Assembly: GCF_033439725.1 (NCBI RefSeq)
Contig: NW_026944386.1
Location: 4,526,001 to 4,590,000 of the forward strand
Reading direction: 5' to 3'
Length of the DNA stretch: 64,000 nucleotides
Source of the DNA: Neurospora tetraspora
Taxonomy: Eukaryota; Ascomycota; Sordariomycetes; Sordariales; Sordariaceae
Shown: one piece after another, positions 45,970 to 56,709 of the stretch
How the letters are laid out: the number at the start of each line of letters is the position of its first letter
Position numbering within the stretch: position 1 is the first letter of the stretch
Position numbers and translations under genes: made by a program
Notes under the pieces: generated by a model
What the model saw: only the letters and a program-made list of their open reading frames with translations
What the model was told of the DNA's origin: nothing
The model's database searches: none

Positions 45970-48900
45970 ATGGACCGCATCAACGACGACGTAGCGGGGG
46001 CGGCGCAAAAGTTGGAATGGTTTGGGATTGAAGAATCTTATCGCGACCCCGCATTGTCACGATCACGATCAGCATCACCAGCGACGCCAACATCGCGACG
46101 AGATACCGACGAAAAACCACCAGTTTGCCCCTCCTGCCTCAGCCTCGAATACGCCCTCTTCCGCCCCTTCGATTCGCACCCACCAATCCTCAACTCCTAC
46201 TCCCTTTCCCCCTCCCATGACCATTCCCCTTCCAGTGTACCTACCACCCTCCCACCCCGCTACCTTTTAATCGAATACCACGACCTCCTCCAAACCTCTT
46301 CCCCTTCCCCTCCCCCCGACGGCTCCCCCAACGACTCCAGCCCAAGCCCAAGCTGCACCTACTGCCCCCTCCTCCTCAAAGCCATCACCTTATTCTGGGA
46401 CGACGATCCGAGCTCTTATTATCTTTCTAAGGCGCCGGTGGCGGATGCGAGGAGTTTTAGAAGGATTTTATGTTTGACTCAGCAGCCTGCTGTTACTTCT
46501 AGTTCTGATGAGAGGGAAGGAGTAGGGGGAACAGGAGGGGGAGGTGGAACGCTATGCCTCTTCAAAGCGCTACTATACGATGATTACCCCGATGCGACGT
46601 TCCCTCATGCGTTGACGGTACGGGACTCGACGAGTAGGATTGAGTTTTATCACTATCCTTGGGACCTGGTCAACCTGAAGAGGGCAGAAGAGGAGGGGAA
46701 AGGGGAGACACGGGAGGGGGAGGGAAACAAATTGCTGGAGAAGGAGGGAAGTGAAGGGACGGATGTGGGAACTAGCATTGCTGCTGAACAGCCGGAAGAG
46801 TCTGAAGAGCCAGAAAAAATAGGGGAGGGCAAGGAGGAGAACAGGAAGGCGGATGTGGAAGGGGAAGATAGGAAAGAAAAAGGTGGAAAGGGGCGTGATG
46901 ATGGGAGAAAGGAAGCGGAACAACACTGGAAGTCCCTACCACATCCAGCAATAGGCACAGCTAACCACGTCCCCTACGCCATCACCCTCGACCGCGTCGT
47001 CCGCCTCGCCACCCGCTGGCTTTCCCAATGCGACTCCTCGCACCCCAAGTGCGCACCAGAGCCTCACCAGCTTCCAAGAAGGCTGCTAGACCTCCGCAGC
47101 GGCGTGAAGCTCATCGACACCACCACCGACCCCAACCTCAACCAATCCTCCTCCCCTCCCGGGCCACCCCAGTACATGACCCTCTCCCACTGCTGGGGCC
47201 TTATCCACCCCCTGCTCACCACAACCACCACCACCCTCGATTTCCACCTCTCGCAAATCCACTGGTCCTCCCTCCCCCTCTTATTCCGGGACGTCATCCT
47301 CTTAGTCCGCGAGTTAGGCTGCCGATACCTCTGGATCGACTCACTCTGCATCCTCCAAGATTCCGAATCAGACTGGCTCACGGAAAGCGCAAACATGTCC
47401 TCCATCTACGCGCACGCTACTTTAAACATAGCTGCTACCGCGCAGCGGGACGCGTCAGTGTCTCTGTTCAGACGACGCTTTCATGGACAGGGGTTTCGGG
47501 ATCTGAAACTTTCTGCTGCGGGACGGAGTACGGGGTTGATGGCGCCGATGGATACGGTTGAGATTGGGACGCTGCCTCTGTCTCTGGAAGCAGCAGAGGG
47601 AGGGATAGAGGTACCGGTACCGGTGTATGCGAGGATAGGACACGAGAGAAGTCATGAGACGTTATTTGGGGAGGTGGAGTACTTCCGGACGTTGAAGGAG
47701 CCGATTTTGAGTCGGGCGTGGGTGTTTCAGGAACGGTTGCTGAGTAGGAGGACGCTGCATTTTGGGAGTAGCGAGGTGTTGTGGGAGTGTAGGAGCGGGT
47801 GTTTTTGTGAGTGTGGGGGGATTGAGAGGGGACATGTGTTGAGCGTGAGGAATTTGAACAATAATGCTGCTGCTAGTTGGCGGGCGCCGGGGACGGGGAG
47901 TGGGAGGGGAGGTGGTGATGTTGAGTCTTCGGGGCTGTTAAGTCCGCCGTTGCCGCTGTCGAGGTCGTCGTCTTTTGAGACGGGGTCGTCGTTGACTTGT
48001 GGGACAATACCGAAGAAGGTGTTGTTTGCTAATCTCACTTCTGGCTCACCGGAGACGATGAAGGACAGCCGGCTGCTGCACGACTTCTTCCTCCGTTGCG
48101 TGGAGGAGTACTCCTTTCTTTCCTTGACCAAGGAACTCGACCGGTCTTTTGCTTTAGCCGGCATTGCCAAACGAATTCGCTCCCTCCTCTCCCCTTCTGA
48201 TGGGTACCTCGCCGGTCTATGGCTCGGCGACTTGCCGAGAGCGCTGCTATGGCAACCCTACCGACACAAAAAGGTGCTTCGAGCGGGGGATAATATCCCC
48301 ACTTGGAGCTGGATGTCACGGTCATGCTATCCGGTGGAGAACCTATCGGGTTATGGGAAGGGGAGGGGGAATCCAACGGCGAGCAAGTGCAGTGTCAGGT
48401 ACAAGCACATGACGCGGTCGGGGTACGAGTTTGAGGTTGATGACCGACTGGAGGTGGATCCTGAAAAGACATGGTGTGAATATGAAGGAGACAACGAGTT
48501 TGGAAAGTTGAAGGGCGGGCAGGTTACGCTGAGAGCGGCGCATAGGTGGGGAGTGGTGTGGACAACAGACACGAAGAGGAGTAGCGGCAATGAGTGGACA
48601 GGGAGGAATAACTTGGTGGTTGCTATTGGGGAAGGCGTGTTGATACCCATGGCGCCGGATTGTCCGAGGCAAGAAGACCCGAAGAGTGTGGCGCTTTTGG
48701 AAAAAGTGTTGGTGGTGTTGTTCGGTGGAAGGAAGCTGGACAAGGAAGCCGGAGGGGACGCGGATGGGCCGCAGTTCTTTTTGGCGTTGAAGGAAGTGGA
48801 AGAGAGGGAAGGCGTGTTTCAGCGGATTGGCTTCTTGGAGTCGGAGTGGAGGATTGACCTCTTTGAGAATGCCGAGGTGAGAACAATCACCTTGATTTGA
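45970..48900 (+). CDS. HET-domain protein (heterokaryon incompatibility type), large
   Basis: HET domains occur in fungal allorecognition proteins that trigger programmed cell death after fusion of unlike hyphae; most family members are uncharacterised. A single coding exon gives 976 aa from the ATG at 45970 (MDRINDDVAGAAQ). The in-frame ATG at 45913 lies upstream of a convincing splice acceptor, so I take 45970. The N-terminus carries two CxxC pairs (CPSC about 58, CTYC about 138). Residues about 240-320 are a highly acidic Glu/Gly/Lys linker. The HET core runs from about 402 to 565: YMTLSHCWG, LPLLFRDVILLVRELGCRYL, WIDSLCILQDSESDW, YAHATLNIAAT. After it comes SRAWVFQERLLSRRTLHFG and a C-terminal region with ALLWQPYRHK and PTWSWMS, all usual for the family. 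It looks intact. No NACHT/WD partner is adjacent. Confidence 0.92.
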   Translation: MDRINDDVAGAAQKLEWFGIEESYRDPALSRSRSASPATPTSRRDTDEKPPVCPSCLSLEYALFRPFDSHPPILNSYSLSPSHDHSPSSVPTTLPPRYLLIEYHDLLQTSSPSPPPDGSPNDSSPSPSCTYCPLLLKAITLFWDDDPSSYYLSKAPVADARSFRRILCLTQQPAVTSSSDEREGVGGTGGGGGTLCLFKALLYDDYPDATFPHALTVRDSTSRIEFYHYPWDLVNLKRAEEEGKGETREGEGNKLLEKEGSEGTDVGTSIAAEQPEESEEPEKIGEGKEENRKADVEGEDRKEKGGKGRDDGRKEAEQHWKSLPHPAIGTANHVPYAITLDRVVRLATRWLSQCDSSHPKCAPEPHQLPRRLLDLRSGVKLIDTTTDPNLNQSSSPPGPPQYMTLSHCWGLIHPLLTTTTTTLDFHLSQIHWSSLPLLFRDVILLVRELGCRYLWIDSLCILQDSESDWLTESANMSSIYAHATLNIAATAQRDASVSLFRRRFHGQGFRDLKLSAAGRSTGLMAPMDTVEIGTLPLSLEAAEGGIEVPVPVYARIGHERSHETLFGEVEYFRTLKEPILSRAWVFQERLLSRRTLHFGSSEVLWECRSGCFCECGGIERGHVLSVRNLNNNAAASWRAPGTGSGRGGGDVESSGLLSPPLPLSRSSSFETGSSLTCGTIPKKVLFANLTSGSPETMKDSRLLHDFFLRCVEEYSFLSLTKELDRSFALAGIAKRIRSLLSPSDGYLAGLWLGDLPRALLWQPYRHKKVLRAGDNIPTWSWMSRSCYPVENLSGYGKGRGNPTASKCSVRYKHMTRSGYEFEVDDRLEVDPEKTWCEYEGDNEFGKLKGGQVTLRAAHRWGVVWTTDTKRSSGNEWTGRNNLVVAIGEGVLIPMAPDCPRQEDPKSVALLEKVLVVLFGGRKLDKEAGGDADGPQFFLALKEVEEREGVFQRIGFLESEWRIDLFENAEVRTITLI

Positions 48901-49348
48901 CAAAGATCAGAATGGCCGGGCAGGAACCGGCGGAGGGAGCCATTAGCGACGAGCCAAGATGACCTCACCCGAAGCAGTGTCTAGGCGATAGGCGTTTACC
49001 AGTGCTGACCTGCCAATGTCTCAATGCCCTACCATTCTTTGAGAAGCTCTTAACTCCGATGGCGAACATGCCCTTCCATGTGCAAGTGCTGCTTATCGCC
49101 GAAAGGGTTGGCGATTAGCCAGGAAAGTGCGATGATAAACCGACTGCAAACGCAAGAGTTGGGATAAAACAAATGATGTATAAAGGGAAGGAGAGGGGGG
49201 CATAATTGTTGGATGGTCTTCTTCCAAGTTGCTCAATCGCTCTCCATCCAAGAAATCCTTCGCCAACAAACTCACCTTTCCGAACAAATTAACTCCAAGT
49301 TCATTTCACACCATCAACACAATCATACTCTCAACTCCCATCATCAAG
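48901..49348. other. Intergenic/leader region before dehydrogenase gene
   Basis: No gene. The last 120 bases stay open in frame with the dehydrogenase but have leader-like composition (CATCAAC/ATCAAG-rich), and a conserved-looking start lies at 49349. Confidence 0.6.
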
Positions 49349-50392
49349 ATGCCGCCCCGCAACAGCACCATGCAACCCCGGGCCGATGCACTAGTCTGGC
49401 TCGTCACCGGCTGCTCCTCCGGCTTTGGCCTCGAGTTTGTCCTCCAGATCATCGCCCGCGGCGACTATGTCATCGCTACCGCCCGCGACCTCTCCAAGCA
49501 TGGTGTTATGCAACTCTCCTTTGATGATGTACCACTCCTCCAGCTCGATGTCACCGCTTCCCAGGAGTCCCTGAACGAGAAGATTGCAGAAGCCATCAAG
49601 ATTTACGGAAGAATCGACGTCCTGGTGAACAACGCTGGCTATGTAGCGCTGGGCGGTTGGGAAGACCTGGGTTATGACGGCTTCGTCAAGCAATTCGAGA
49701 CCAACGTCTTCGGCCTGTTAAAGGTCACCAACGCGGTCCTTCCGCAAATGCGAGAGCGCCGGAGCGGAACGCTAGTGTTTATGAGTTCGCTTTCGGGGTG
49801 GAAGGGAGACGAGTTCTGTGGAGCGTATGCGGCGTCCAAGTTTGCTGTTGAGGGTTTGTTCTTCCCTTCTGCTTCTTAGTGAATGGCACTTGTCGAGAAA
49901 TCACTTGATCAACAGTCCGCTGACAGAAATGATGCAGGAATGGTCGAAGCACTCCACGAAGAAGTCAAACCACTCGGCATCCGTACCCTTCTATTCGAGC
50001 CAGGAAAGTTACGAACCAAGTTGCTGTCACCCGGTAACGTGCTCGGCAACGTGTCCCAGATTGACGATTACAAGGAAGAGTCGGCAAGAGTACTGCGTGC
50101 CTTTGCCAATGTGGACTCGAAGCAGAGGGGTGACCCGGCAAAGGCTGTCAGGATTATCATGGATGTCGTCCGTAATCAGACGATCCACCCATTGACTGAG
50201 GAGGAGTATCCTGTGACGTTCTCTCCATGGGGCAGTGAGTGTGATGAGGGGGATGGGCGTGTGAAGTTCAGATTGCCGTTGGGAGAGGATGCGTATTGGA
50301 CGATGAAGATAAAGTGCGAGGAGACGTTGCAGATGTTGAGTGCGTGGGAACGTGTGATCGCGAGTACCGATAATATGAGTACGATGTTATGA
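49349..50392 (+). CDS. Short-chain dehydrogenase/reductase (classical SDR)
   Basis: An NAD(P)-dependent oxidoreductase of unknown substrate. There are two exons, 49349-49853 and 49938-50392, joining in frame (VEG-MVEAL) to 319 aa. The Rossmann nucleotide-binding motif VTGCSSGFG (TGxxxGxG) is at about 18-26, NNAG at about 94-97, and the catalytic Ser in MSSLSG with YAASK (Tyr about 160, Lys about 164). All catalytic residues are present. ARD after the second strand (YVIATARDLSK) suggests NADP preference. The intron donor is GTTTGT, weaker than others in the window; unspliced translation would stop soon after. The sequence is typical of the large fungal SDR group similar to 17-beta-HSD-like or retinol-dehydrogenase-like enzymes. 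It is close to the first HET gene (450 bp) but no functional link is evident. Confidence 0.92.
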
Positions 50393-52050
50393 TGGCTTCA
50401 ACAGGTGAGAGGAGTGAGTAAATCACTGCCTAGGGTTGTTTCCCGGAGTCGGGTTTCCCGTCCCCCGTCGTTGGAATTCAGGCGGCGCCATGGTTTTTTT
50501 TTGTAAATAGTTCTTATTGGGCGCCTGTCCTGTTTCGGTTTCCGAATGTCTCGCTCTGGGCAGTGGGCGCCCCAACTCGGATGGCCAGCTGAAAGCAGCT
50601 GAGGCGCCAGAATATGTGGAACAGTGGGCGCTGACTGAGGATTCTGTACGTCAGATTCAGATTAGCAGACTGGAAGACAACCAGCCACTTAAATGTTATA
50701 CACACCGCTCTTCTGGAGATTGGGTGAGATTTTTGGCTTGGAGTGAAATGCTTGTTCTGTGGGTTGCCGCGGTTGCCAACAACATGCTGAGTGAGACCGA
50801 TGTCCATACAGCCAGCGAGCAATGTTGCCAAGAGGTCAGACTGCCGTCGGTGTTCCATTCGTCTGGGTTGCTTGAACTCTGGTGGTTGCAGGTTCGAAAG
50901 TAGACCCAACGGTAGCCGATGTCGTTGCGTAGGGGCGGGTCTGCGCTTGACAAGATTGGGACCCTCCAGACGACCTTCTCAATCCGGCTCTTGCCGCTGG
51001 GTCTGCTCGTTATTTGACTGGTTGCGGTCACTCCTGCCGCTTTGTATGCCGGCCAGGGATCCCAAGAGCAACCGGAACTCGGACATGGAGCATCACTGGA
51101 AGGGTGTCACGGAATGCCTCGTGGGGGACGGGGATGCACTTGAACACTCACTCCTTGGGGGTTTTGGCGACATGGGGAGCGATAATTGGCGGTTTCCTTT
51201 TTCTGCTAATGAGCAAACGTGTTTTACAGGAACTGGGGGAAAGAGCAGTCGTTGGGTTGGTGCTGGGTCGAATGGTGTCGTCTGGACGGGAAGGTTGTGG
51301 TCGGGCAGACCGGGGTTCTCGATGACCTGCGGCAGGGGCGAACGGTTCTGGATAGAAGACTCGAGGAAGGGACGGTGGGCGATATGGACGGATTTTACGA
51401 GACACGATGATTGAGTGGATGACTGTGGCTCTCTGGTGAGGAAGGAGAACTTGAAGCCATTGCCGGATCTTGGCATTTGTGTCGTCTTCGAAAAGAAAAA
51501 GGAAGCCAGAACGACGGAAGGTTGAAAAGGAAACAACACACCTGGCAGAGGCGCAGTTGCCCCTGCAGTTTATGTCCAGTCGCAACGAGTAGCAGTAGAT
51601 AGGGGCTTTAATAATTCACGTGCATATTCTGTGGTTTTCTGTTAAGAACACTATTCCACAACGGCTGGGTGCCTGTACCCACCCAGAGTGAGTGTTTGCC
51701 GTGTGGCTGTAGTGACATCCATCTCATTCACCGTCATCCAAATTTCCACAGCGTTCATTGTCCAACATATCTTCTCTTTCTTCAACACTTCAGCTGTGTC
51801 ATCAACAAGAGGCCTCATCGAAAACTCCTCCACTGCTGTTGTCTTTCGCTCAGGCTAACAAGTCTTCGTGATGCTCTTCCCCACAGCCGACAATCGTGGC
51901 GCATTTCTTTTGGTGTACTCGGCGGATCCTCCGCCTTGTTGACCGAACATCTCCACGGAGCCTCACGACGAATCCATAGAAGCAACAAACATGATGAAGC
52001 ATACACTCCGACAACATGTCAACACCACGATTGGCGGCGCAGCAGACCGG
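50393..52050. other. 1.7 kb convergent intergenic stretch, no supported gene
   Basis: Between convergent genes. Frames of 100-200 codons on both strands (for example 50791-51414 plus) have no domain and poor composition. Confidence 0.5.
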
Positions 52051-54543
52051 TCATGGACTACCGGGTAGCCCGATTTGCAGCTGCCATGAAGGGCTGCTGA
52101 GCTGGTAGGCCATCAAAGCAGAGGTGGCGGTCGTGTCATCATACCATTTCTTATCCATCTTCTTGTCCAGAGTGGCATGGACAATAGTCGCCAGCTTCTC
52201 AACCAGCAGAAGTCGAATATCGTTCAATCCAATTTTGGATCCCCAAACGAACACCTGACTCCTGTCTGGAGGATCGGCTGTATCCTTCAACTTTCCCTTG
52301 CCGTCCCGAGGCCACTGAATCGTGGCCACCGGAACGTTTCTTTCCTTGTGCTTCTCTTTATAGTTGGTGTATTGTTTCTTATACGCCATCTCCAGCCCAT
52401 GATCTGTTACACTACCTAACGAAAAAAATTGTTGATGCGCAGGCAACTCGAACCGCATCCCATGCAGTCCCTCTTTCAGGGGCGCATCACTGAAGAACCC
52501 CAACATTGTTTCCTTGTCAATCATATCGTGCCGCAGCAGATACGGATCCCCGCTAGGCGCGCCCGTGACCTCAACCGAAACTTTAAGATCCGGGAACTGC
52601 GCAGCGACGGCCGACCGAAAATAAAACCCATACCTGGGAACGGCAGGATGATGGACCGTGGGATCTGTGAACAAGCGGTTGATTGCCCTCTTAATCGCCC
52701 TCCGGACGACGTCATCCGTTATGGACACTTTCTGGTCAGCCAGCCCCGGCCCGCCCTGATGGCCCAAACTCAGCGCACCGTCAACCAGTGCATCAATCCA
52801 GTTATGGTCAACAAAAAAGAAGCGCAGGCCCTCGCGAGGTACCAGGCTCTGATCGGTCATGAGATAGTGCGACGGGATATTGACGAGGTAGTACAGGTCC
52901 AAGACGAAGCGGAGGACGATCATCCAGTCCGGCGAGCCGGGATCGTTAAGCTCGTCGTAGGGCGGCGTGTTCTTGTTCGTCCTCCAGCCTCCCCCTTCGG
53001 TATCGCAAGCAAGGCTCTTAGCCACTTCAAACGCCGCTTCCTCTATGGCTGCTTCGGTGAAGGGCCTGATGGACGCGTATGATAAATCAGGAGGCGAAGC
53101 GCTAGCCGGCTGTACCCAGCGGGTCTCGTCGGCGGACCGCGAGATGGCGATGGTCTCATTGATCAGGCTGTCAAGAGACTTGACGAGGTCCTCACGCTTG
53201 TAGCTTGGTCGCTGCGCGGCTTGCAGCATCTTCCGCCGGACGGTGCTGGTTGCTGGGTGCAGGATCTGATGGCGGACGCGCGTGAGAGAGATGGTGAAGG
53301 CACGATCGGCTAAGGCTAGCGTGCGGCCTAGCGACCAGGCAGAGGAGAAGGTGATGTCCATCATCCCCAGTTCCTGGTCGAAGATGTTGAGGTCGGAGCC
53401 GGTGTTGGAGAGCAGATCCCATTTTAGGGGCGCGATGAGGTTGGGTGTTAGCGGGCCGCGGAAGAGGGCGGCGGTTGTTTCGCCTGTTGGCGTGATGGAG
53501 CGCATGAGGGTGTAGCCGTCTCCAAGCCGGTTGAGCATGCGCTTGGCTACGTCACCCAGGTGTTCCGATTGGGGCGGGATGATGGGTTTGAGCATGCTTG
53601 ATGTGAGGGCTATGTTCTCGAAAGCCTGCTTTACGTTGAGAGCATTCGGCGGGAGACAGGTGTAGGACCAACTGTAGAGGGAGACAAGCCCGACGCGAGC
53701 AGGCTGCTCAGGCGATGAGCCGGGTACCATTTCGGGGAGAGGGAGCGGCTTCAACGATTCAACATTCTCGAGTGAGACGAGGTGAACGATCATCTGGGAG
53801 GCTTTGTCGCCGTCGAGGGGCCCGATGCGATTCGCGATCACGACGCCGAACTCTCGGGTGGTATCGACTTCGTCTGAGTCGGCATTTGCCATGTCAGTTG
53901 TGTTCATCTGCACCACGTGGGCCAGGAACCGGTGTCGCGAGATGTCTGGACCTCCCGGTAGCGACTTTCCATCATCGTTATAGGCCGCAAACAAGCGGTT
54001 GAACAAAAATGCCTTCGGAAAGATCACGTTCGTATCGGGCTTGGTCGCCTGGTCGATATCAATGTTTCCGAACGGGACCTTGGCTGTTCCCTCCTTCAGC
54101 TTGACGAGGTCACCCAAAGGAACGCGGACGGCCATGGACTTTAACTGCTTCGGCGGAGGATCATTGAGGCTGGTGTGCGCAAAGATTGCCGCCTTCTCGG
54201 CGTCGTCCAGGCGCAGCTCGTCCGGCGAGAAGATCAAGAGCGCCATCCATGGCACGCGGTTTCTGGCATAGTCATCTGGATGCTGATCCTCGGCTTGGGA
54301 ACTGCCGATGCGTTCCCATGGCAGCGTGCTGTCGTTAAGGACAATGTGCGGAAGCACGTCGTGTGTCGCTTCGTGGCCCTGTTCTGGGTATTTTGAGTAG
54401 ACTGAGTCGGCGCGTAGTTCGAATCGTCGCTCTACCGGGGTGGTAACGGTTGGCGTTGAGTCTTCTCTTTTTGGCTCATCTTTCTTGGGCACGTCTTCTG
54501 AAATGGTCTGCTGAACCTGGATGGTGTATGTTGAGGGTGCCAT
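52051..54543 (-). CDS. Large intronless protein of unknown function
   Basis: A single exon encodes 830 aa from the ATG at 54543 (MAPSTYTIQVQQT); an upstream in-frame ATG at 54627 adds only low-complexity Ser/Thr sequence. Recognisable conserved-looking blocks are DVLPHIVLNDSTLPWER (about 65-81), NRVPWMALLIFSPDEL (about 99-114), RFLAHVVQMNTTDM, GVVIANRIGPLDG, VGLVSLYSWSYTCLPP (about 315), LRFVLDLYYLVNIPSHYLM (about 570), FFFVDHNWIDALVDGALSLG (about 605) and PRYGFYFRSAVAAQFPDLKV. No signal peptide or strong membrane segment is seen. From memory, proteins with the VLPHIVL...TLPWER...PW-ALL-F pattern also occur in bacteria, so transfer from bacteria is possible, in keeping with the lack of introns. 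I cannot name a function. GC content and codon use look like its fungal neighbours. Confidence 0.85.
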   Translation of the reverse strand: MAPSTYTIQVQQTISEDVPKKDEPKREDSTPTVTTPVERRFELRADSVYSKYPEQGHEATHDVLPHIVLNDSTLPWERIGSSQAEDQHPDDYARNRVPWMALLIFSPDELRLDDAEKAAIFAHTSLNDPPPKQLKSMAVRVPLGDLVKLKEGTAKVPFGNIDIDQATKPDTNVIFPKAFLFNRLFAAYNDDGKSLPGGPDISRHRFLAHVVQMNTTDMANADSDEVDTTREFGVVIANRIGPLDGDKASQMIVHLVSLENVESLKPLPLPEMVPGSSPEQPARVGLVSLYSWSYTCLPPNALNVKQAFENIALTSSMLKPIIPPQSEHLGDVAKRMLNRLGDGYTLMRSITPTGETTAALFRGPLTPNLIAPLKWDLLSNTGSDLNIFDQELGMMDITFSSAWSLGRTLALADRAFTISLTRVRHQILHPATSTVRRKMLQAAQRPSYKREDLVKSLDSLINETIAISRSADETRWVQPASASPPDLSYASIRPFTEAAIEEAAFEVAKSLACDTEGGGWRTNKNTPPYDELNDPGSPDWMIVLRFVLDLYYLVNIPSHYLMTDQSLVPREGLRFFFVDHNWIDALVDGALSLGHQGGPGLADQKVSITDDVVRRAIKRAINRLFTDPTVHHPAVPRYGFYFRSAVAAQFPDLKVSVEVTGAPSGDPYLLRHDMIDKETMLGFFSDAPLKEGLHGMRFELPAHQQFFSLGSVTDHGLEMAYKKQYTNYKEKHKERNVPVATIQWPRDGKGKLKDTADPPDRSQVFVWGSKIGLNDIRLLLVEKLATIVHATLDKKMDKKWYDDTTATSALMAYQLSSPSWQLQIGLPGSP

Positions 54544-55938
54544 TGTGGCCTTACACTCGTCTACCTGTGTTCCTCTCACTTTACTGTTTGAAGTGGTGCT
54601 GGTGTTATATGAAGAAGTTGCTCCCACTTCGACGGGAGGCCCCAGGAGGACTAGGTAGCTAGTTCGGGATCAGGCCGCTGGGTGTTCCCTAAGTGTACTT
54701 ATTCTTCGGGGGTACCTAATTTTACGCTGTCTTTACCGCCCACCAATCGGGCATTGCGTGCTGCTATCCACCATGAGCGCATTTCGAGATCTAGACCTCA
54801 TCGTCCCCATGTGGCTGTATGCACGGCTAGCCCGTTGTGATCTCACTTCAGCTCCACGTCTTCTCTGCGATTGTCTAATACGGAAATATCAATCCAAAAA
54901 GGAATGCGCCCCCGTACGTATCTTCAGCCCATCTACGATTCCCGGTCTTGTTGCGCCCCGATGGACGCGAGAGTGGCGTCGGGGACCGCCGAACTCGAAG
55001 CGTTGGGTTTGCCGGAGCGGGATCTGCCCGGGGGTTTGCGAGAAGTATCTATTAGCTAAGGCCCTCTGTATCTCTCTGCAGTTGCGGGGGGCACTAACAC
55101 TTACACCGTCCCTCGCTTGAGAGCGGCCGCCTCGAAGTCTTCGGTCGCTAGTAACACATGTTTCCATGCCAGCTTCCGTCATCCGCTCTCACATGGCTTT
55201 TTCCTAAGGTATGTGTTTTCTCTGTTGTATCCAATGCCCCAAGTGAAATGAACGTACAAGCAAAGGAAGGAAAGTAATCTTAAGCCCACTTTGTCCTTCC
55301 CTTACACTTTCTCCAATTATATCCCCGTCCTTCTTTCCTTTCATCATTCAATCATGAACGTTTGGGCTGCGATAACGCTGACCCCTACCTTAAGACCAGT
55401 CAGCTCCTTTTCTCGCCATCCCGAAACCGTTTTGTCAGATTCACGTGTGCATGTGTCCAAGATGACACCAACGGTCTGGGCGACACTCTCACTGTGTAGA
55501 ATTTTTTTTTCAGTTTCGAGCCATTTTAGGTGGTAGGAAGGAGACAGTAGACAGCGGTGCTATGAACAGTGTATGGAAAGTGTGGTGTCTGGTGCGGTGG
55601 TGCCGTTCCGACAGGCAGGTCTCCAATTAAGCGGGGAAAAGAAACAGACCCGACGGTAAGAGGGAAAAGGGTGGAACATACCAAGTAGGCAACTTCGTCT
55701 CATCCTCACCCAAGTCTGTTCCGGCCGTAATGTACGGAGCGATAATCATATTATTCGCCCTTCACCAAGCCTGAATAGTGACTTTCTCGTCGTGGCTACC
55801 CGTCAATTTGACGGGAGACGTATGGCACGGATATAGTTGACCGTAGCATGCAAGATCTTGATACAATAAACAGCCTCGGCCTCCTATAGCTCCCAGTGTT
55901 TCACACACGCAAGTAATCACACATACTCGCCAAATTAT
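54544..55938. other. Intergenic stretch, no supported gene
   Basis: Upstream region of the large intronless gene followed by DNA without any credible frame. Short GC-rich inverted segments occur around 54950-55060. Confidence 0.5.
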
Positions 55939-56253
55939 TCAACGTTGGGACATGAGAAACGTGAAACTCGGACTGACCTTCCCTCTGTTCTTATCTCTAC
56001 ACGTCACCTGGCTATCCCAACGCTTTTCCGGCCCAGGAGCAGGCGAAGTACCGCTGTCCTTGCCCGCTGCTGAATCGAGGTACGCCTGCCATGCTTGCTC
56101 GGGGGAGAGAGCGGTGTCAGGGTTGGCGCTGATATCGTCTACCCATCTTGCGAAGGAGAAGTGCTGGGTGGCCTCGGCGCCAACTTGGCTCAGCAGCAGG
56201 CTAACGGCCACGAAGGGGAGGAAGAGTGTGGATAGATTGGCGAAGTGGACCAT
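55939..56253 (-). CDS. Short secreted-protein reading frame, possibly incomplete
   Basis: The frame begins MVHFANLSTLFLPFVAVSLL, a clear signal peptide with likely cleavage near VGAEA. It continues with FARWVDDISANPDTALSPEQ, an N-terminal pattern I have seen in a family of small fungal secreted proteins (some called killer-toxin-like), then a possible Kex2 site (EKRW) and a first Cys (VTCRDKN). The mature domain after this point looks shortened or decayed compared with that family, so I treat it as a probable fossil and do not reconstruct it. Assignment is tentative. Confidence 0.45.
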   Translation of the reverse strand: MVHFANLSTLFLPFVAVSLLLSQVGAEATQHFSFARWVDDISANPDTALSPEQAWQAYLDSAAGKDSGTSPAPGPEKRWDSQVTCRDKNRGKVSPSFTFLMSQR

Positions 56254-56709
56254 GATGGTAGCGGTCAGTAGAAATGACGGCGAGCGGAGTCAACTTGGGT
56301 GAATGGTGATGTAAAACGCGGTTATAAAAGTTTCTTACTGCTATGATGTGTAAGTAGATAAGGGAGGGCTGGGTTGGTGTCCCTTCGGTATTTCAAGTAT
56401 TCGAGGCCCCTGCTACCTCTACCATGACGTGGGCAGGGGACTGTCAACAAGCAACAAACCAAGCCAGACAACAGATGATGTTGGCACTTGAGGAGGGATG
56501 CTCACTCGTACCAATACCAACAATGCCCTATTGCAGACAACTGCCCGGTCTCCAACCTGGACGGTGGGGGAAGTATGAAAATTGTTGTATTATCCTTGAA
56601 AAGTCATCGCAGTATCCACTACTCCGTCGTAAAACGGGTATCATTATCGTCTATCCCTACCGCTTATCGCTTGCATCCAAATTAACGGTCAAGTCGATCC
56701 TCTCCAGCC
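56254..56709. other. Intergenic stretch, nothing seen
   Basis: Lies between the secreted-protein frame's start and the 3' end of the glycine-zipper gene. No coding or RNA signal noted. Confidence 0.5.
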
